From Paracoccus sp. MA (lineage in GTDB: Bacteria > Pseudomonadota > Alphaproteobacteria > Rhodobacterales > Rhodobacteraceae): a stretch of 64,000 nt of DNA. The DNA is taken from assembly GCF_020990385.1 (NCBI RefSeq), contig NZ_CP087598.1:1160001-1224000 (forward strand), written 5' to 3'. Below the pieces are notes generated by a model that did not search any database, was not told the DNA's origin, and saw nothing but the letters and a program-made list of their open reading frames with translations. Within the stretch, counting starts at the first letter, position 1, and each line of letters starts with the position of its first letter. Both the position numbers and the translations under genes were made by a program. Below are positions 34,381-44,420 of this stretch, one piece after another.

Positions 34381-35510
34381 ACCGTATCGTCGCCCTGGAC
34401 ATGCTGCGCGGCTATGCGCTGGTCTGCATCATGCTGGACCACATGCCGATCGGCGTGCTGCGCAAGCTGACGCTGACCAATTTCGCCGTCTTCGACGCGG
34501 CCGAGCTGTTCGTGCTGCTGTCGGGATTCCTGGTCGGCATGGTCTGGATCAAGGTCGAGGCGCGCGAGGGCCGGCGGGCCGCGCAGATCCGCTTCCTGCG
34601 CCGCGCCGCGCAGGTCTGGCTGGCGCTGATCGCCGGGGCGATCCTGCTGGCGCTGTTCTCGGCGCTGCTGTTCAAGCTGCAGATGAACCATACCGCGGTC
34701 TGGTTCCAATACGCGCGCTGGATCGTCGAGCATCCCATCGGCTATGTCGCCACCGTGGCGCTGATGTGGATGCAGCCCAACCTGCTGGACGTGCTGGCGC
34801 TTTACGTGCTGCTGATCGCCACCGTGCCGGTGACGGTGCCCTTCATGCTGCGCTGGCCCTGGCTCGCCATGGCGGTCTCGGTGGTGGTCTGGATCTTCGC
34901 CCAGCCGCTGAACGCGCTGATCCCGAACCAGCGCCCGGGTCCGGGGCTGCTGTTCAACCCCTTCGGCTGGCAGATGCTGTTCTTTGCCGGCGTGGCCATG
35001 GGCGCCTTCCGCGACCGCATCATGCCGGTGCTGCGCCGGCATTCGGCGCTGCTGACCTGGATCTCGGCCGGCGTGCTGCTGTTCGGCCTGACCATCGTGA
35101 TCGCCTGGAAGATCGGCGCGCCCGCCAAGCCGGTCAGCCAGTTCCTGCGCCAGATCACCGGCGGCATCGACAAGTGGTCGCTGGATTTCATGCGCTTCAC
35201 CGCCATTCTGGCGGCCAGCTGGATCGTGGCGGTGCCCTTGGCGCGGCCCTTCGCCTGGATGGCCGCGACCGCGCCGGGCGTGGCGCTGGCCGAGATCGGG
35301 CGCGGCGGGCTGTTCTCGTTCATCGTCTGCGTGATGCTGTCGATTTGGGGCGACGCGCTGGACATGACGGCTCCGGCCGGGCCGCTGAATTTCTGGCTGC
35401 GGCTCGGCATCGACATCTGGCTGGTCACCGCCTTCTGGGCCATCGCGGCGGTCTGGATGCGCCGCGAGGGCTGGCTGCCGCCCCTGCAGGCGCGGCTGGG
35501 ACTGCGCTAA
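34377..35510 (+). CDS. opgC: OpgC membrane acyltransferase for periplasmic glucans
   Basis: A 377-residue polytopic membrane protein of the OpgC family, which attaches succinyl groups to periplasmic glucans. It begins [23 protein letters not shown], the family hallmark with conserved Arg and His, and [16 protein letters not shown]. About ten hydrophobic helices follow. It is the third gene of the overlapping opgG-opgH-opgC cluster. Rhodobacter sphaeroides has a longer opgGIHDC cluster; opgI and opgD are absent here, so this is a shorter version. Confidence 0.9.
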   Translation: MNRIVALDMLRGYALVCIMLDHMPIGVLRKLTLTNFAVFDAAELFVLLSGFLVGMVWIKVEAREGRRAAQIRFLRRAAQVWLALIAGAILLALFSALLFKLQMNHTAVWFQYARWIVEHPIGYVATVALMWMQPNLLDVLALYVLLIATVPVTVPFMLRWPWLAMAVSVVVWIFAQPLNALIPNQRPGPGLLFNPFGWQMLFFAGVAMGAFRDRIMPVLRRHSALLTWISAGVLLFGLTIVIAWKIGAPAKPVSQFLRQITGGIDKWSLDFMRFTAILAASWIVAVPLARPFAWMAATAPGVALAEIGRGGLFSFIVCVMLSIWGDALDMTAPAGPLNFWLRLGIDIWLVTAFWAIAAVWMRREGWLPPLQARLGLR

Positions 35511-35578
35511 GGCGGCGGCGGGGGCTTGCTTCGCCCGGCGCAAGCCGCTCAACTGTCCGCGCAAACCGAGGAGGGATC

Positions 35579-37246
35579 ATGAAATCGGATATCCAGATCG
35601 CCCGCGAGGCGCGGAAACTGCCCATCGCGCAGATCGCCGGCCGGCTGGGCCTGGCCGAGGCCGATTTCCTGCCCTATGGCCATGACAAGGCCAAGGTTTC
35701 GCATGAGGCCGTCGCCGCGCTGGCCGGGCGGCCCCGGGGCCGGCTGATCCTGGTCACCGCGATCAACCCGACGCCGGCGGGCGAGGGCAAGACCACGACC
35801 ACGGTCGGTCTGGGCGACGGGTTGAACCGGATCGGCAAGCGGGCGACGGTCTGCATCCGCGAGGCGAGCCTGGGGCCGAATTTCGGCATGAAGGGCGGGG
35901 CGGCCGGCGGCGGCCATGCGCAGATCGTGCCGATGGAAGACATGAACCTGCATTTCACCGGCGATTTCCACGCGGTGACCAGCGCGCACAACCTGCTGGC
36001 GGCGATGATCGACAACCATATCCACTGGGGCAACGCGCTGCGCATCGACCCGCGGCGGGTGACCTGGCGGCGGGTCATGGACATGAACGACCGGGTGCTG
36101 CGGCAGATCGTGGTGGCGCTTGGCGGGCCGGCCAATGGCGTGCCGCGCGAATGCGGCTTCGACATCACCGTCGCCTCCGAGGTGATGGCGATCCTGTGCC
36201 TTGCTTCGGACCTGGCCGACCTGCAGGCGCGGCTGGGCCGCATCGTCATCGGCCAGACCTTCGAGCGCAGGCCGGTGACGGCGCGCGACCTGGGGGCCGA
36301 GGGGGCGATGACGGTGCTGCTGCGCGACGCCCTGCAGCCGAACCTGGTGCAGACGCTGGAGAACAACCCGGCCTTCGTCCATGGCGGGCCCTTCGCCAAT
36401 ATCGCGCATGGCTGCAACTCGGTCATGGCGACGCGCACGGCGCTGGCGCTGTCGGATTACGTCGTGACCGAGGCCGGCTTCGGCGCCGATCTGGGGGCCG
36501 AGAAATTCCTGAACATCAAGTGCCGTCTGGCCGGGCTGCAGCCCGACGCGACGGTGCTGGTGGCGACCGTGCGGGCGCTGAAGATGAACGGCGGCGCCGC
36601 CCGCGCCGATCTGGGGACCGAGGATGTCGCGGCGCTGCGCGCGGGCTGCGCCAATCTGGGCCGGCATATCGAGAACCTGCGCCGCTTCGGCCTGCCGGTG
36701 GTGGTGGCGATCAACCATTTCGCCGGCGATACCGAGGCCGAGATCGCGGCGCTGACCGATTATTGCCGCGCGCAGGGCGTGCAGGCGGTGCTGTGCCGGC
36801 ACTGGGCCGAGGGCGGCAAGGGCGCCGAGGACCTGGCCCGCGCCGTGGTCGCGCTGGCCGAGGGGGGCGCGGATTTCGCGCCGCTCTATCCCGACGACAT
36901 GCCGCTGGCCGGGAAGATCGAGACCATCTGCCGCCGGATCTATCGCGCGGGCCAGGTCGAGTTCCTGCCGCATATCATCGAGCGGCTGGAGGAATGGCAG
37001 GCGGCGGGCCACGGCCATCTGCCGGTCTGCATGGCCAAGACGCAATATTCCTTTTCCGCCGATCCGGCGGCGCTTGGCGCACCCGATGGCTTTACCATCC
37101 CGGTGCGCGAGGTGCGGCTGGCGGCCGGCGCCGGCTTCATCGTGGCGATCTGCGGCGACATCATGACCATGCCCGGCCTGCCGCGCGAGCCCTCGGCCCT
37201 GCGGGTGGGGATCGATGCCGACGGCCATGTGCAGGGCCTGTTCTAG
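35579..37246 (+). CDS. fhs: Formate-tetrahydrofolate ligase
   Basis: A 555-residue enzyme that makes 10-formyl-tetrahydrofolate from formate, ATP and THF. The nucleotide-binding loop TPAGEGKTT lies at residues 65-73. Family signatures [40 protein letters not shown] and [14 protein letters not shown] are present, as is the [19 protein letters not shown]-terminal region. Length is normal. GAGGAGG precedes the ATG at 35579. It is followed within 4 bp by nadD in the same direction. In methylotrophic relatives it feeds C1 units into biosynthesis. Confidence 0.96.
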   Translation: MKSDIQIAREARKLPIAQIAGRLGLAEADFLPYGHDKAKVSHEAVAALAGRPRGRLILVTAINPTPAGEGKTTTTVGLGDGLNRIGKRATVCIREASLGPNFGMKGGAAGGGHAQIVPMEDMNLHFTGDFHAVTSAHNLLAAMIDNHIHWGNALRIDPRRVTWRRVMDMNDRVLRQIVVALGGPANGVPRECGFDITVASEVMAILCLASDLADLQARLGRIVIGQTFERRPVTARDLGAEGAMTVLLRDALQPNLVQTLENNPAFVHGGPFANIAHGCNSVMATRTALALSDYVVTEAGFGADLGAEKFLNIKCRLAGLQPDATVLVATVRALKMNGGAARADLGTEDVAALRAGCANLGRHIENLRRFGLPVVVAINHFAGDTEAEIAALTDYCRAQGVQAVLCRHWAEGGKGAEDLARAVVALAEGGADFAPLYPDDMPLAGKIETICRRIYRAGQVEFLPHIIERLEEWQAAGHGHLPVCMAKTQYSFSADPAALGAPDGFTIPVREVRLAAGAGFIVAICGDIMTMPGLPREPSALRVGIDADGHVQGLF

Positions 37247-37249
37247 GGC

Positions 37250-37855
37250 ATGCGGGCAGGCTTTCCCATCGCCCGGCCGGGGATGACGGTCGGTCTTCTG
37301 GGCGGCTCGTTCGATCCGGCGCATGAAGGCCATGCGCATATCACCGAGGAGGCGCTGCGCCGCTTCGGCCTCGACCGGATCTGGTGGCTGGTCAGCCCCG
37401 GCAACCCCCTGAAGCCACACGGCCCGGCGCCGCTGGACGAACGCATCGCGCGGGCGCGGCGGATCATGCGCGATCCCAGGGTCGAGGTCACCGGCATCGA
37501 GGCGCGGCTGGGCACCCGCATGACCCGCGACACCATCGCCGCGCTGCAACGGCTTTATCCCGGCGTGCGCTTCGTCTGGCTGATGGGGGCGGACAACCTG
37601 GTGCAGTTCGACCGCTGGGACCGCTGGCAGGACATCGCCGCGCGGGTGCCGATCGGCGTGATCGCGCGGCCGGGCTGGCGGATGCCGGCGCGGTTCTCGC
37701 GCGCGGCGCGGATGCTGTGGCGCGCGCGGCTGCCCGAGTCGCGCGCCCGTGAACTCGCGCGCGCTAGGCCGCCGGCCTGGGCGATGATAAACCTGCCGCT
37801 GAACAAGCTGAGCTCCACCGCGATCCGCGCGCTGGGGCCGAAAGGACGCGCATGA
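37250..37855 (+). CDS. nadD: Nicotinate-nucleotide adenylyltransferase
   Basis: A 201-residue NadD that adenylates nicotinate mononucleotide in NAD synthesis. The nucleotidyltransferase motif [17 protein letters not shown] (HxGH type, here HEGH) is near the N-terminus, [11 protein letters not shown] follows, [14 protein letters not shown] is the substrate segment, and the C-terminal KLSSTAIRA is the ISSTxIR-type motif. An internal ATG at 37283 (MTVGLLGG) could be the real start. In many alphaproteobacteria nadD is followed by rsfS/rlmH; here it overlaps dacB instead. Confidence 0.94.
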   Translation: MRAGFPIARPGMTVGLLGGSFDPAHEGHAHITEEALRRFGLDRIWWLVSPGNPLKPHGPAPLDERIARARRIMRDPRVEVTGIEARLGTRMTRDTIAALQRLYPGVRFVWLMGADNLVQFDRWDRWQDIAARVPIGVIARPGWRMPARFSRAARMLWRARLPESRARELARARPPAWAMINLPLNKLSSTAIRALGPKGRA

Positions 37856-39303
37856 ACGGATGGACGCGGCGTGGCTTCATGGCCGGGCTGGGGCTGCTGG
37901 CGCTGGCGCCCCGCATGGCGGCGGCGCAGCAGGCGGCGCCCGCCGGCTTCGACGCCGAGGCGCTGGTGGCCGGGGCCGACCTGGGCGGCGCGGTGGGCTG
38001 GGCGGTGATCGACCCCGCCTCCGGCCAGCTCATGGCCGAACGGCAGGCGGACGGGCCGATGGCGCCGGCCAGCACGCTGAAGGCGGTGACGGCGCTTTAC
38101 GCGCTGGACCGGCTGGGCGAGGGGCACCGTTTCGCGACCCGGGTCATTCGCGCCGGCAACACGCTGATCCTGGCGGGCGGCGGCGATCCGGTGCTGGACA
38201 CGGATGCGCTGGACGCGCTGGCCGCGGCAACCGTCGCGGACGAGCAGGCCGCGGGCCGCGCGGCGCCGACCGCCCTTGCCGTCTGGGGCGGGGCGCTGCC
38301 GCGCATCGGCCGGCTGGACCCGGCGCAGGACGAGCATCTGCCCTACAACCCCTCGATCTCGGGGATGATCCTGAACTTCAACCGCGTGCATCTGGACTGG
38401 CGGCGCGGCGACAAGGGCTATCAGCTGTCCCTGCAGGCGCGGGGCCGCAAACTGTCGCCGCGGGCCTATACGGCCTCCGTCGCCGCGGTGGACCGGGCCC
38501 TGCCGCTGTTCACCTATGAGGCGGGCAAGCTGGAGAGCTGGACCATCGCGCGGCGCAGCCTCGGCAAGTCCGGCAGCCGCTGGCTGCCGGTCCGCCGCCC
38601 CGAGCTTTATGCGGGGGACGTGTTCCAGACCCTGTGCCGGGCGCGCGGGCTGGCGCTGCCCAATCCCGAGGTGATCGAGATCCTGCCCGAGGGGGTCGAG
38701 ATCGCGCGCCACGAAAGCCCCGAGCTGCGCCGGATCGTGCGCGACATGATGGAATATTCCACCAACCTGACCGCCGAGGTGATCGGGCTGGCCGCCAGCC
38801 GGGCGGGCGATACGGCGGTCTCGGCCGCTTCCATGGCGGACTGGCTGCGCGGGCAGGGGATCGCCGGCGACTTCGCCTTTCACGACCATTCCGGCCTGTC
38901 GCCCCGGAACCGCGTCACGGCGCGCGTGCTGGCGCAGCTGGTCGCCGGGCCGGGCGCGGCGCGGGGGCTGCGCGGGCTGATGAAGACGATCCCGCTGCGG
39001 GACGCGCAGGGCAAGCGCAAGCAAAGCGACATCGCCGTCGAGGCCAAGACCGGCACCTTGAACTTCGTCTCGAACCTGGCCGGCTATGCGCAGCGCCCGG
39101 GCGGGCGGGAGCTGGCCTTCGCCATCCTGACCGGCGACGAGCCGCGCCGCGCGGCCAGCGAGGGGCAGGAGCTGCCCGAAGGCGTCACGGGCTGGACCAA
39201 ACGCTCCAAGACCCTGCAACAGGCGCTGATCGAGGGCTGGGTCGGCGAGTTCGGCGCCCCGGCGATCGCCACGGCCGCGCCCGAGCTTGAGGGCAGGCCC
39301 TAG
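37852..39303 (+). CDS. dacB: D-alanyl-D-alanine carboxypeptidase/endopeptidase, PBP4 family
   Basis: A 483-residue peptidase of family S13. The N-terminus [23 protein letters not shown] is a twin-arginine-type export signal. The three active-site motifs are SxxK (Ser74-Lys77 in ASTLK), SxN ([12 protein letters not shown]) and KTG ([16 protein letters not shown]). It trims peptidoglycan cross-links and stems in the periplasm. The ATG overlaps the nadD stop (ATGA). Its stop overlaps the convergent TerB gene by 4 bp. Confidence 0.94.
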   Translation: MNGWTRRGFMAGLGLLALAPRMAAAQQAAPAGFDAEALVAGADLGGAVGWAVIDPASGQLMAERQADGPMAPASTLKAVTALYALDRLGEGHRFATRVIRAGNTLILAGGGDPVLDTDALDALAAATVADEQAAGRAAPTALAVWGGALPRIGRLDPAQDEHLPYNPSISGMILNFNRVHLDWRRGDKGYQLSLQARGRKLSPRAYTASVAAVDRALPLFTYEAGKLESWTIARRSLGKSGSRWLPVRRPELYAGDVFQTLCRARGLALPNPEVIEILPEGVEIARHESPELRRIVRDMMEYSTNLTAEVIGLAASRAGDTAVSAASMADWLRGQGIAGDFAFHDHSGLSPRNRVTARVLAQLVAGPGAARGLRGLMKTIPLRDAQGKRKQSDIAVEAKTGTLNFVSNLAGYAQRPGGRELAFAILTGDEPRRAASEGQELPEGVTGWTKRSKTLQQALIEGWVGEFGAPAIATAAPELEGRP

Positions 39304-39722
39304 AGCAGGCGGTGCCGGGCGCGGGCCGCCAGTTCGATGGCCGCGGCGTGCAGGCGCTCGATATCGAGCTGGTCGCGGATCTCGGCCAGCATCTCGGCCT
39401 CGATCTCGCCCAGCCTTCCGTCCGAGGCCGCCACGTCGCAAGCGAGCACATAGGCGGTGTCATAGAGCTTTTCCGGCAGCGCGTCGCGGACCAGGCCGAA
39501 GAGGGCGTCCAGCCCGTCCTCTTCCTCGAACAGCGTCACCACGGTCTGCGACACGGCGCGGATGCGGTCGATGTCGTAATCGGCAAAGACCGGGGTATGG
39601 TTCACCGCGCGCTCGATGGCCAGCAGTTCGGCGGTGCGCGGGTTCTGGTCCGAGGCCGAGACCGCCACCATGACCGCGACCAGCGCGTCGCAGGGCGAGA
39701 ACGAGGGCAGGCTGTCGGTCAT
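39300..39722 (-). CDS. TerB-like (tellurite resistance family) protein
   Basis: A 140-residue helical cytoplasmic protein matching the TerB/DjlA N-terminal fold: DALVAVMVAVSASDQNPRTAELLAIERAV, FADYDIDRIRAVSQ, and LACDVAASDGRLGEIEAEMLAEIRDQL. TerB-fold proteins often carry paired acidic residues in the D-G-x-h-x-x-x-E segment that may bind metal. No other ter gene is nearby, so a tellurite role is doubtful. It is convergent with dacB and divergent from lysK (about 90 bp between starts). Confidence 0.85.
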   Translation of the reverse strand: MTDSLPSFSPCDALVAVMVAVSASDQNPRTAELLAIERAVNHTPVFADYDIDRIRAVSQTVVTLFEEEDGLDALFGLVRDALPEKLYDTAYVLACDVAASDGRLGEIEAEMLAEIRDQLDIERLHAAAIELAARARHRLL

Positions 39723-39811
39723 GGCATTTCTCCTTGCGTTTCCGGGGGTAATTATTGACCATCCGCCAGCGTTTCAATACGGGGAAGTTCCGAGCCAATG
39801 GAGACCCGAAA

Positions 39812-41404
39812 ATGACCGCCCTGCGTGACGCCGCGATGAAATCCAAGGCCTGGCCTTTCGAGGAGGCCCGCCGCGTGCTGAAACGCTATGAGAAGAAGGA
39901 CCCCGAAAAGGGCTATGTGCTGTTCGAGACCGGCTACGGCCCCTCGGGCCTGCCGCATATCGGCACCTTCGGCGAGGTGGCGCGCACGACCATGGTCCGC
40001 CGCGCCTTCGAGATCATCTCGGACATCCCGACGCGGCTGTTCTGCTTTTCCGACGACATGGACGGCATGCGCAAGGTGCCCGACAACGTGCCCCAGCAGG
40101 AGATGCTGCGCCAGCACCTGCAGGAGCCGCTGACCACCGTCCCGGACCCGTTCGGCGAATATGACAGCTTCGGCGGGCACAACAACGCCATGCTGCGCCG
40201 CTTCCTGGACACTTTCGGTTTCGAATACGAGTTCATCAGCGCGACCGAATTCTACAAGTCGGGCCAGTTCGACGAGACGCTGCTGAAAGCGGCCGAGAAA
40301 TACGACGCCATCATGGAAGTGATGCTGGCCAGCTTGCGCGAGGAACGCCAGCAGACCTATTCCTGCTTCCTGCCGATCAGCCCCAAGACCGGCAAGGTGC
40401 TTTACGTGCCGATCAAGCATGTCGATGCGAAAGCCGGCACCATCACCTTCGACGACGAGGACGGGCAGGAGCTGACCCTGCCGGTCACCGGCGGCCATGT
40501 GAAGCTGCAGTGGAAGCCGGATTTCGGCGCCCGCTGGGCGGCGCTGGATGTCGATTTCGAGATGTATGGCAAGGATCACAGCACCAATACGCCGATCTAT
40601 GACGGCATCTGCAAGATCCTGGGCGGGCGGCCGCCCGAGCATTTCACCTATGAGCTGTTCCTGGACCAGCACGGTCAGAAGATCAGCAAGTCCAAGGGAA
40701 ACGGCCTGTCCATCGACGAATGGCTGACCTATGCGGCGACCGAGAGCCTGAGCTATTTCATGTTCCAGAAGCCCAAGACCGCCAAGCGGATGTATTTCGA
40801 CGTCATCCCCAAGGCGGTGGACGAATACCACCAGCAGCTGCGCGCCTATCCCGACCAGACGGTCGAGCAGCAGCTGGCCAACCCCGTCTGGCACATCCAT
40901 GGCGGGAAGGTGCCGGAATCGGACATGGTGGTGCCGTTCCAGATGCTGCTGAATCTCGCCTCGGTGGCGGGTGCCAAGGACAAGACCGGGCTCTGGGGCT
41001 TCATCCGCCGCTATGCGCCCGAGGCCAGCCCCGAGACCAACCCGGCGCTGGACCAGGCGGCCGAATTCGCCGTGCGCTATTTCAACGATTTCGTCGCCCC
41101 GACCCGGACCTATCGCCAGCCTTCCGAGATCGAGCGCCGGGCGCTGGAGGATCTGGCCGGACGGCTGGCCGCCTGGGAGCAGCCGGCGGATGCCGAGGCC
41201 CTGCAGACCATGGTCTTCGCCATCGGCCGCGAGCATGGGTTCGAGCCGATGAAGGACTGGTTCCAGGCGCTCTACCAGGTGCTGCTGGGTGCCGATCAGG
41301 GGCCGCGCTTCGGCGGGTTCATCGCGCTTTACGGCGTGGACGAGACGCGGGCGCTGATCGAGCGGGCACTGGCCGGCGAGCTGGCGGGTGAGGCAACCGC
41401 CTGA
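39812..41404 (+). CDS. lysK: Lysyl-tRNA synthetase, class I
   Basis: A 530-residue class I LysRS, the archaeal-type enzyme that many alphaproteobacteria use instead of class II LysS. The HIGH-like motif is [11 protein letters not shown] (about residues 43-53) and the KMSKS-like motif is [28 protein letters not shown] and [18 protein letters not shown] are typical. ATG at 39812 has GGAGACC upstream; a longer in-frame start at 39755 overlaps the TerB promoter region and looks wrong. Downstream, TGCGCGCGGC and GCCGCGCGCGCA form a strong stem (about 41424-41453) that may end the transcript. Confidence 0.96.
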   Translation: MTALRDAAMKSKAWPFEEARRVLKRYEKKDPEKGYVLFETGYGPSGLPHIGTFGEVARTTMVRRAFEIISDIPTRLFCFSDDMDGMRKVPDNVPQQEMLRQHLQEPLTTVPDPFGEYDSFGGHNNAMLRRFLDTFGFEYEFISATEFYKSGQFDETLLKAAEKYDAIMEVMLASLREERQQTYSCFLPISPKTGKVLYVPIKHVDAKAGTITFDDEDGQELTLPVTGGHVKLQWKPDFGARWAALDVDFEMYGKDHSTNTPIYDGICKILGGRPPEHFTYELFLDQHGQKISKSKGNGLSIDEWLTYAATESLSYFMFQKPKTAKRMYFDVIPKAVDEYHQQLRAYPDQTVEQQLANPVWHIHGGKVPESDMVVPFQMLLNLASVAGAKDKTGLWGFIRRYAPEASPETNPALDQAAEFAVRYFNDFVAPTRTYRQPSEIERRALEDLAGRLAAWEQPADAEALQTMVFAIGREHGFEPMKDWFQALYQVLLGADQGPRFGGFIALYGVDETRALIERALAGELAGEATA

Positions 41405-41456
41405 TCCTGCGCAGGAATCTCATGTTGCGCGCGGCCGCGTTGCCGCGCGCGCATGG

Positions 41457-41472
41457 TTAACGACCGGTTAAC
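41457..41472. promoter_or_regulatory. CtrA-like binding site (TTAA-N7-TTAAC)
   Basis: TTAA at 41457-41460, seven bases (CGACCGG), then TTAAC at 41468-41472: an exact match to the CtrA full-site consensus of alphaproteobacteria. It lies 73 bp before the start of the beta-helix protein, with no other gene between. CtrA in Rhodobacterales controls motility, gene-transfer agents and related functions. Confidence 0.6.
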
Positions 41473-41544
41473 GCGACATTGCCAGAGTCCTGACAGACCG
41501 CGCGGGCATCCGCCTCGCATGATCTGGAATAGGGAGAAATTGGC

Positions 41545-43839
41545 ATGACCATTGCGATTATCGGCAACCAGTCGTTGATGCCGCGCGCCTTCCGGCTGGG
41601 CCTGAATCAGTGGTCCCAGACCGATGGCCGGGCCGGGTCTCCGACCTGGGCGGGTGCGGCGAACGCGGCGGTCGTCCCGGCGGACGAGGATTTCGGCAGT
41701 TGTCTCGAAATCCTCAAGCTCGAGACGGTGACATCCATCCGCTACATGCAGCGCACGCCGATCAATCCCGGCAGCTATCTGCGCGTCTCGGCGCGGGTGA
41801 AGGCCATCGCCGGCAACCTGCCGCAGGTGCGCATCGCCGCCTTCGCCGGCAATGCCGCGGGCGAGAATGTCGCGGGCGTGACCCAGATGGGCCCCGCGGC
41901 CACGCTGCCGGGCTATGGGCAGGTGGTCGAGGTCTCGGCCATCGTCGGCACCGGCCGGCGTGCGGGCGTGGACATGCCCTGGGGGCGCAATGCCGCCTTC
42001 GGCCATTTCGGCCTGGACCTGACCGGCGACAACAACGGCTCGATCCGCATCGAGAGCATCGTCATCGAGGACGTGACGGCGGCCTTCGTGCCGGGGATGC
42101 TGGACTGGGTCGACGTGCGCGATTTCGGCGCCATCGGCGACGGCGTGGCCAATGACCGGGGGGCCTTTGTCGCCGCCGACCAGGCCGCCGCCGGGCGTCA
42201 GCTGCTGGTGCCCGAGGGCCGGTATTTCATCGGCTCGGACCTGAGCCTGTCCGCGCCCGTCCGCTTCGTCGGCACGCTGACCATGCCGCGCGCGGCGCGG
42301 CTGGCGCTGACGCGCAGCTTCGACTACCCGACCTATGCCGCAGCCTTCGGCGATGAGACCGAGGGGATGAAACGCGCGCTGCAGGCGCTTCTGGGCTTTA
42401 CCGACCATTCCATGCTGGACCTGTGCGGCCGCAACGTGCATCTGGTCGAGCCGATCACCATTCCCGGCTCGGCCCCGGGCATGACCAGCTTTGCCAACCG
42501 CCGGGTCATCGCCAATGGCCAGATCAGCATCGTGCCCGGCCCGGCCTGGGACAGCCGGGTGGTGAGCTCGGTCGCGACCTACAATCCCGGCCAGTCGCTG
42601 ACGCTTTCCGCGGTCGGCAATATCGCCAATATCGAGGTCGGCTCGCGCGTCAGCGGCAACGGCGTCGGGCGCGAGGTCTATGTCATGGCCCGGAATGTGG
42701 CGGCCGGCACGCTGACGCTGTCGCAGCCGCTTTACGGCGGGCAGGGCACGCGCAGCTATACCTTCACGCGCTATCGCTATACCATTGATTTCTCGGACAT
42801 GGAGCAGCTCAGCCGCTTCAATTTCGACGATATCGAGTTCCTGCTGGAGGGCAATGCCAGCGGCGTCATGCTTGCCAAGACCGGCAACATGAACTGTTTC
42901 CGCGACTGCTATTTCACCCGGCCCAGGGATCGCGGCATCACCTCGATCGGCTCGGCCTGCCAGGGGATGCTGGTCGATCGCTGCGAGTTCCTGTCCAACG
43001 AGATGGGCGACCTGGCGCAGAACCGCACCACCGTCGCGCTGAACGTCAACAACAACGACACCAAGATCCGCCACAGCCGCTTCATCCGCTTCGCGCATTT
43101 TGCGGTGATGAACGGCGGCGGCCACATGATCGAGGGCAATCACTGGTTCCAGGGCGACAACGCCCAGAACGGCGTGCGCTTCGGCGGGCTGATCCTGACC
43201 CAGACCAATGTGCAGACCACGGTGACCGGCAATTACATCGACAATTGCTCGATCGAGTGGACGAACGAGCACGACCCCCGCCCGAATTTCGAGGGCGAGG
43301 AATATTCCTTCGGCGGGCTGACCATCACCGGGAACACCTTCCTCGCCTCGAACACGACGCTGGGCTTCAACTGGCTGGTGGTCAAGCCCTACGGCACCGG
43401 TCATTTCATCCACGGCCTGGCGGTGATGGGCAATGTGTTCAAGTCGCTGTTCAACAAGATCACCCGCATCGACCGGGTGGACACCACCTTTGCCGACCTG
43501 AACTATCAGCGGATGCGCAACATCCAGTTCCAAGGCAACATGTTCAACGGCGTGAACACCTATGTCGCCAACCCGGTGGACATCACCCACAGCCAGGCCA
43601 CGGCCTCGAATCGCTGGCTGATCACCGTGGACAAGGCGCTGCCCTTCAACGGCTGGGTGCGCAATGTCGAATCCGTGGTCGCGACCAGCGCCATCACCAA
43701 TGCCGCCAACGCCCGGATCAGCGAGATGCCCTGGGTGCAGACGCAACTGGCGGCGAACCAGCGCCAGATCGCGCTGAACTGGAACGCGGCGGCGCGGGGG
43801 GCGGTCAGCATCCGGGCGCGGATGGACAACCCGGACTAA
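41545..43839 (+). CDS. Large right-handed beta-helix protein (pectate lyase-like fold)
   Basis: A 764-residue protein. An N-terminal beta-rich module of about 185 residues (SYLRVSARVKAIAGNLPQVRI; DNNGSIRIESIVIEDV) precedes the pectate lyase_3-type entry DWVDVRDFGAIGDGVANDRGAFVAAD and LLVPEGRYFIGSDLSL. A long run of parallel beta-helix turns rich in Asn follows (CQGMLVDRCEFLSNEMGD; ALNVNNNDTKIRHSRFIRF; TTVTGNYIDNCSIEW). Such folds occur in polysaccharide lyases, tailspikes and surface proteins. There is no N-terminal signal peptide (MTIAIIGNQSLMPRAF), so export, if any, is by another route. AGGGAGA precedes the ATG. A CtrA-like site lies upstream. Catalytic residues cannot be assigned. Confidence 0.82.
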   Translation: MTIAIIGNQSLMPRAFRLGLNQWSQTDGRAGSPTWAGAANAAVVPADEDFGSCLEILKLETVTSIRYMQRTPINPGSYLRVSARVKAIAGNLPQVRIAAFAGNAAGENVAGVTQMGPAATLPGYGQVVEVSAIVGTGRRAGVDMPWGRNAAFGHFGLDLTGDNNGSIRIESIVIEDVTAAFVPGMLDWVDVRDFGAIGDGVANDRGAFVAADQAAAGRQLLVPEGRYFIGSDLSLSAPVRFVGTLTMPRAARLALTRSFDYPTYAAAFGDETEGMKRALQALLGFTDHSMLDLCGRNVHLVEPITIPGSAPGMTSFANRRVIANGQISIVPGPAWDSRVVSSVATYNPGQSLTLSAVGNIANIEVGSRVSGNGVGREVYVMARNVAAGTLTLSQPLYGGQGTRSYTFTRYRYTIDFSDMEQLSRFNFDDIEFLLEGNASGVMLAKTGNMNCFRDCYFTRPRDRGITSIGSACQGMLVDRCEFLSNEMGDLAQNRTTVALNVNNNDTKIRHSRFIRFAHFAVMNGGGHMIEGNHWFQGDNAQNGVRFGGLILTQTNVQTTVTGNYIDNCSIEWTNEHDPRPNFEGEEYSFGGLTITGNTFLASNTTLGFNWLVVKPYGTGHFIHGLAVMGNVFKSLFNKITRIDRVDTTFADLNYQRMRNIQFQGNMFNGVNTYVANPVDITHSQATASNRWLITVDKALPFNGWVRNVESVVATSAITNAANARISEMPWVQTQLAANQRQIALNWNAAARGAVSIRARMDNPD

Positions 43840-43878
43840 GGCGGTCCTTTCAGGATTTCTCCCAAGGCTCCCGGCGGA

Positions 43879-44364
43879 TCACTCTGCCGGGGGTTTCAGC
43901 ATGTCCGGCGGCCGGAGCCTGAACGCCTGCCCGAAACCGGCATTGAGCAGGCCCGAAAGCGGCTCAATGCGCCAGAAGCGGAAGTCCGGCAGGTCGAGAT
44001 AGACCTTGGCCTTGGGATCCTTCGCCAGCCAGCGGGCGCGGCGGTCCTGGTCCGGGTCGGCGGGGACGGCCCGGCCGAGGACCGACAGGCGCGCATGGGT
44101 CATGGCGTCGCCCTTGGCCGCTTCGGCCGCGATCAGCAGCCCGGCCCGCGGGTCGGCCGCCAGCGCGCGGGTATGCGCCGCCAGTCCCGACAGCAGGGCC
44201 AGCGGCGTGCCGTCCGCATCGGTCTGCAAGGCGATGCGGGTGACCAGCGGCACGCCCGTCTTGGGGTCGAGCGTGCCGAGGCTGGCATGGCGCGCGCCCT
44301 CCAGCAATTGCCGGGCCAGAGCGCGGGCCTCGTCGGTGGTTTCGCGAATCGGGTCCATCTTCAT
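43879..44364 (-). CDS. HugZ/pyridoxamine 5'-phosphate oxidase-like flavin protein
   Basis: A 161-residue protein of the PNPOx-like split beta-barrel fold, close to HugZ heme-utilisation proteins and general FMN-binding proteins. Signatures are ARQLLEGARHASLGTLDPKTGVPLVTRIA, LLSGLAAHTRALAADPRAGLLI and ARLSVLGRAVP; the C-terminal FRFWRIEPLSGLLNAGFGQAF with its conserved aromatic and Gly is typical of the HugZ group. The start MKMDPIRET at 44364 (or ATG 44358) was chosen over a longer frame. It converges on the beta-helix gene. Whether it acts on heme or only binds FMN is not shown. Confidence 0.83.
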   Translation of the reverse strand: MKMDPIRETTDEARALARQLLEGARHASLGTLDPKTGVPLVTRIALQTDADGTPLALLSGLAAHTRALAADPRAGLLIAAEAAKGDAMTHARLSVLGRAVPADPDQDRRARWLAKDPKAKVYLDLPDFRFWRIEPLSGLLNAGFGQAFRLRPPDMLKPPAE

Positions 44365-44420
44365 GGCGCCATGCTGCGCCGGTCCCGACCCGGCCGGCAA
44401 CCGGTCTTTGACGGCATGGG

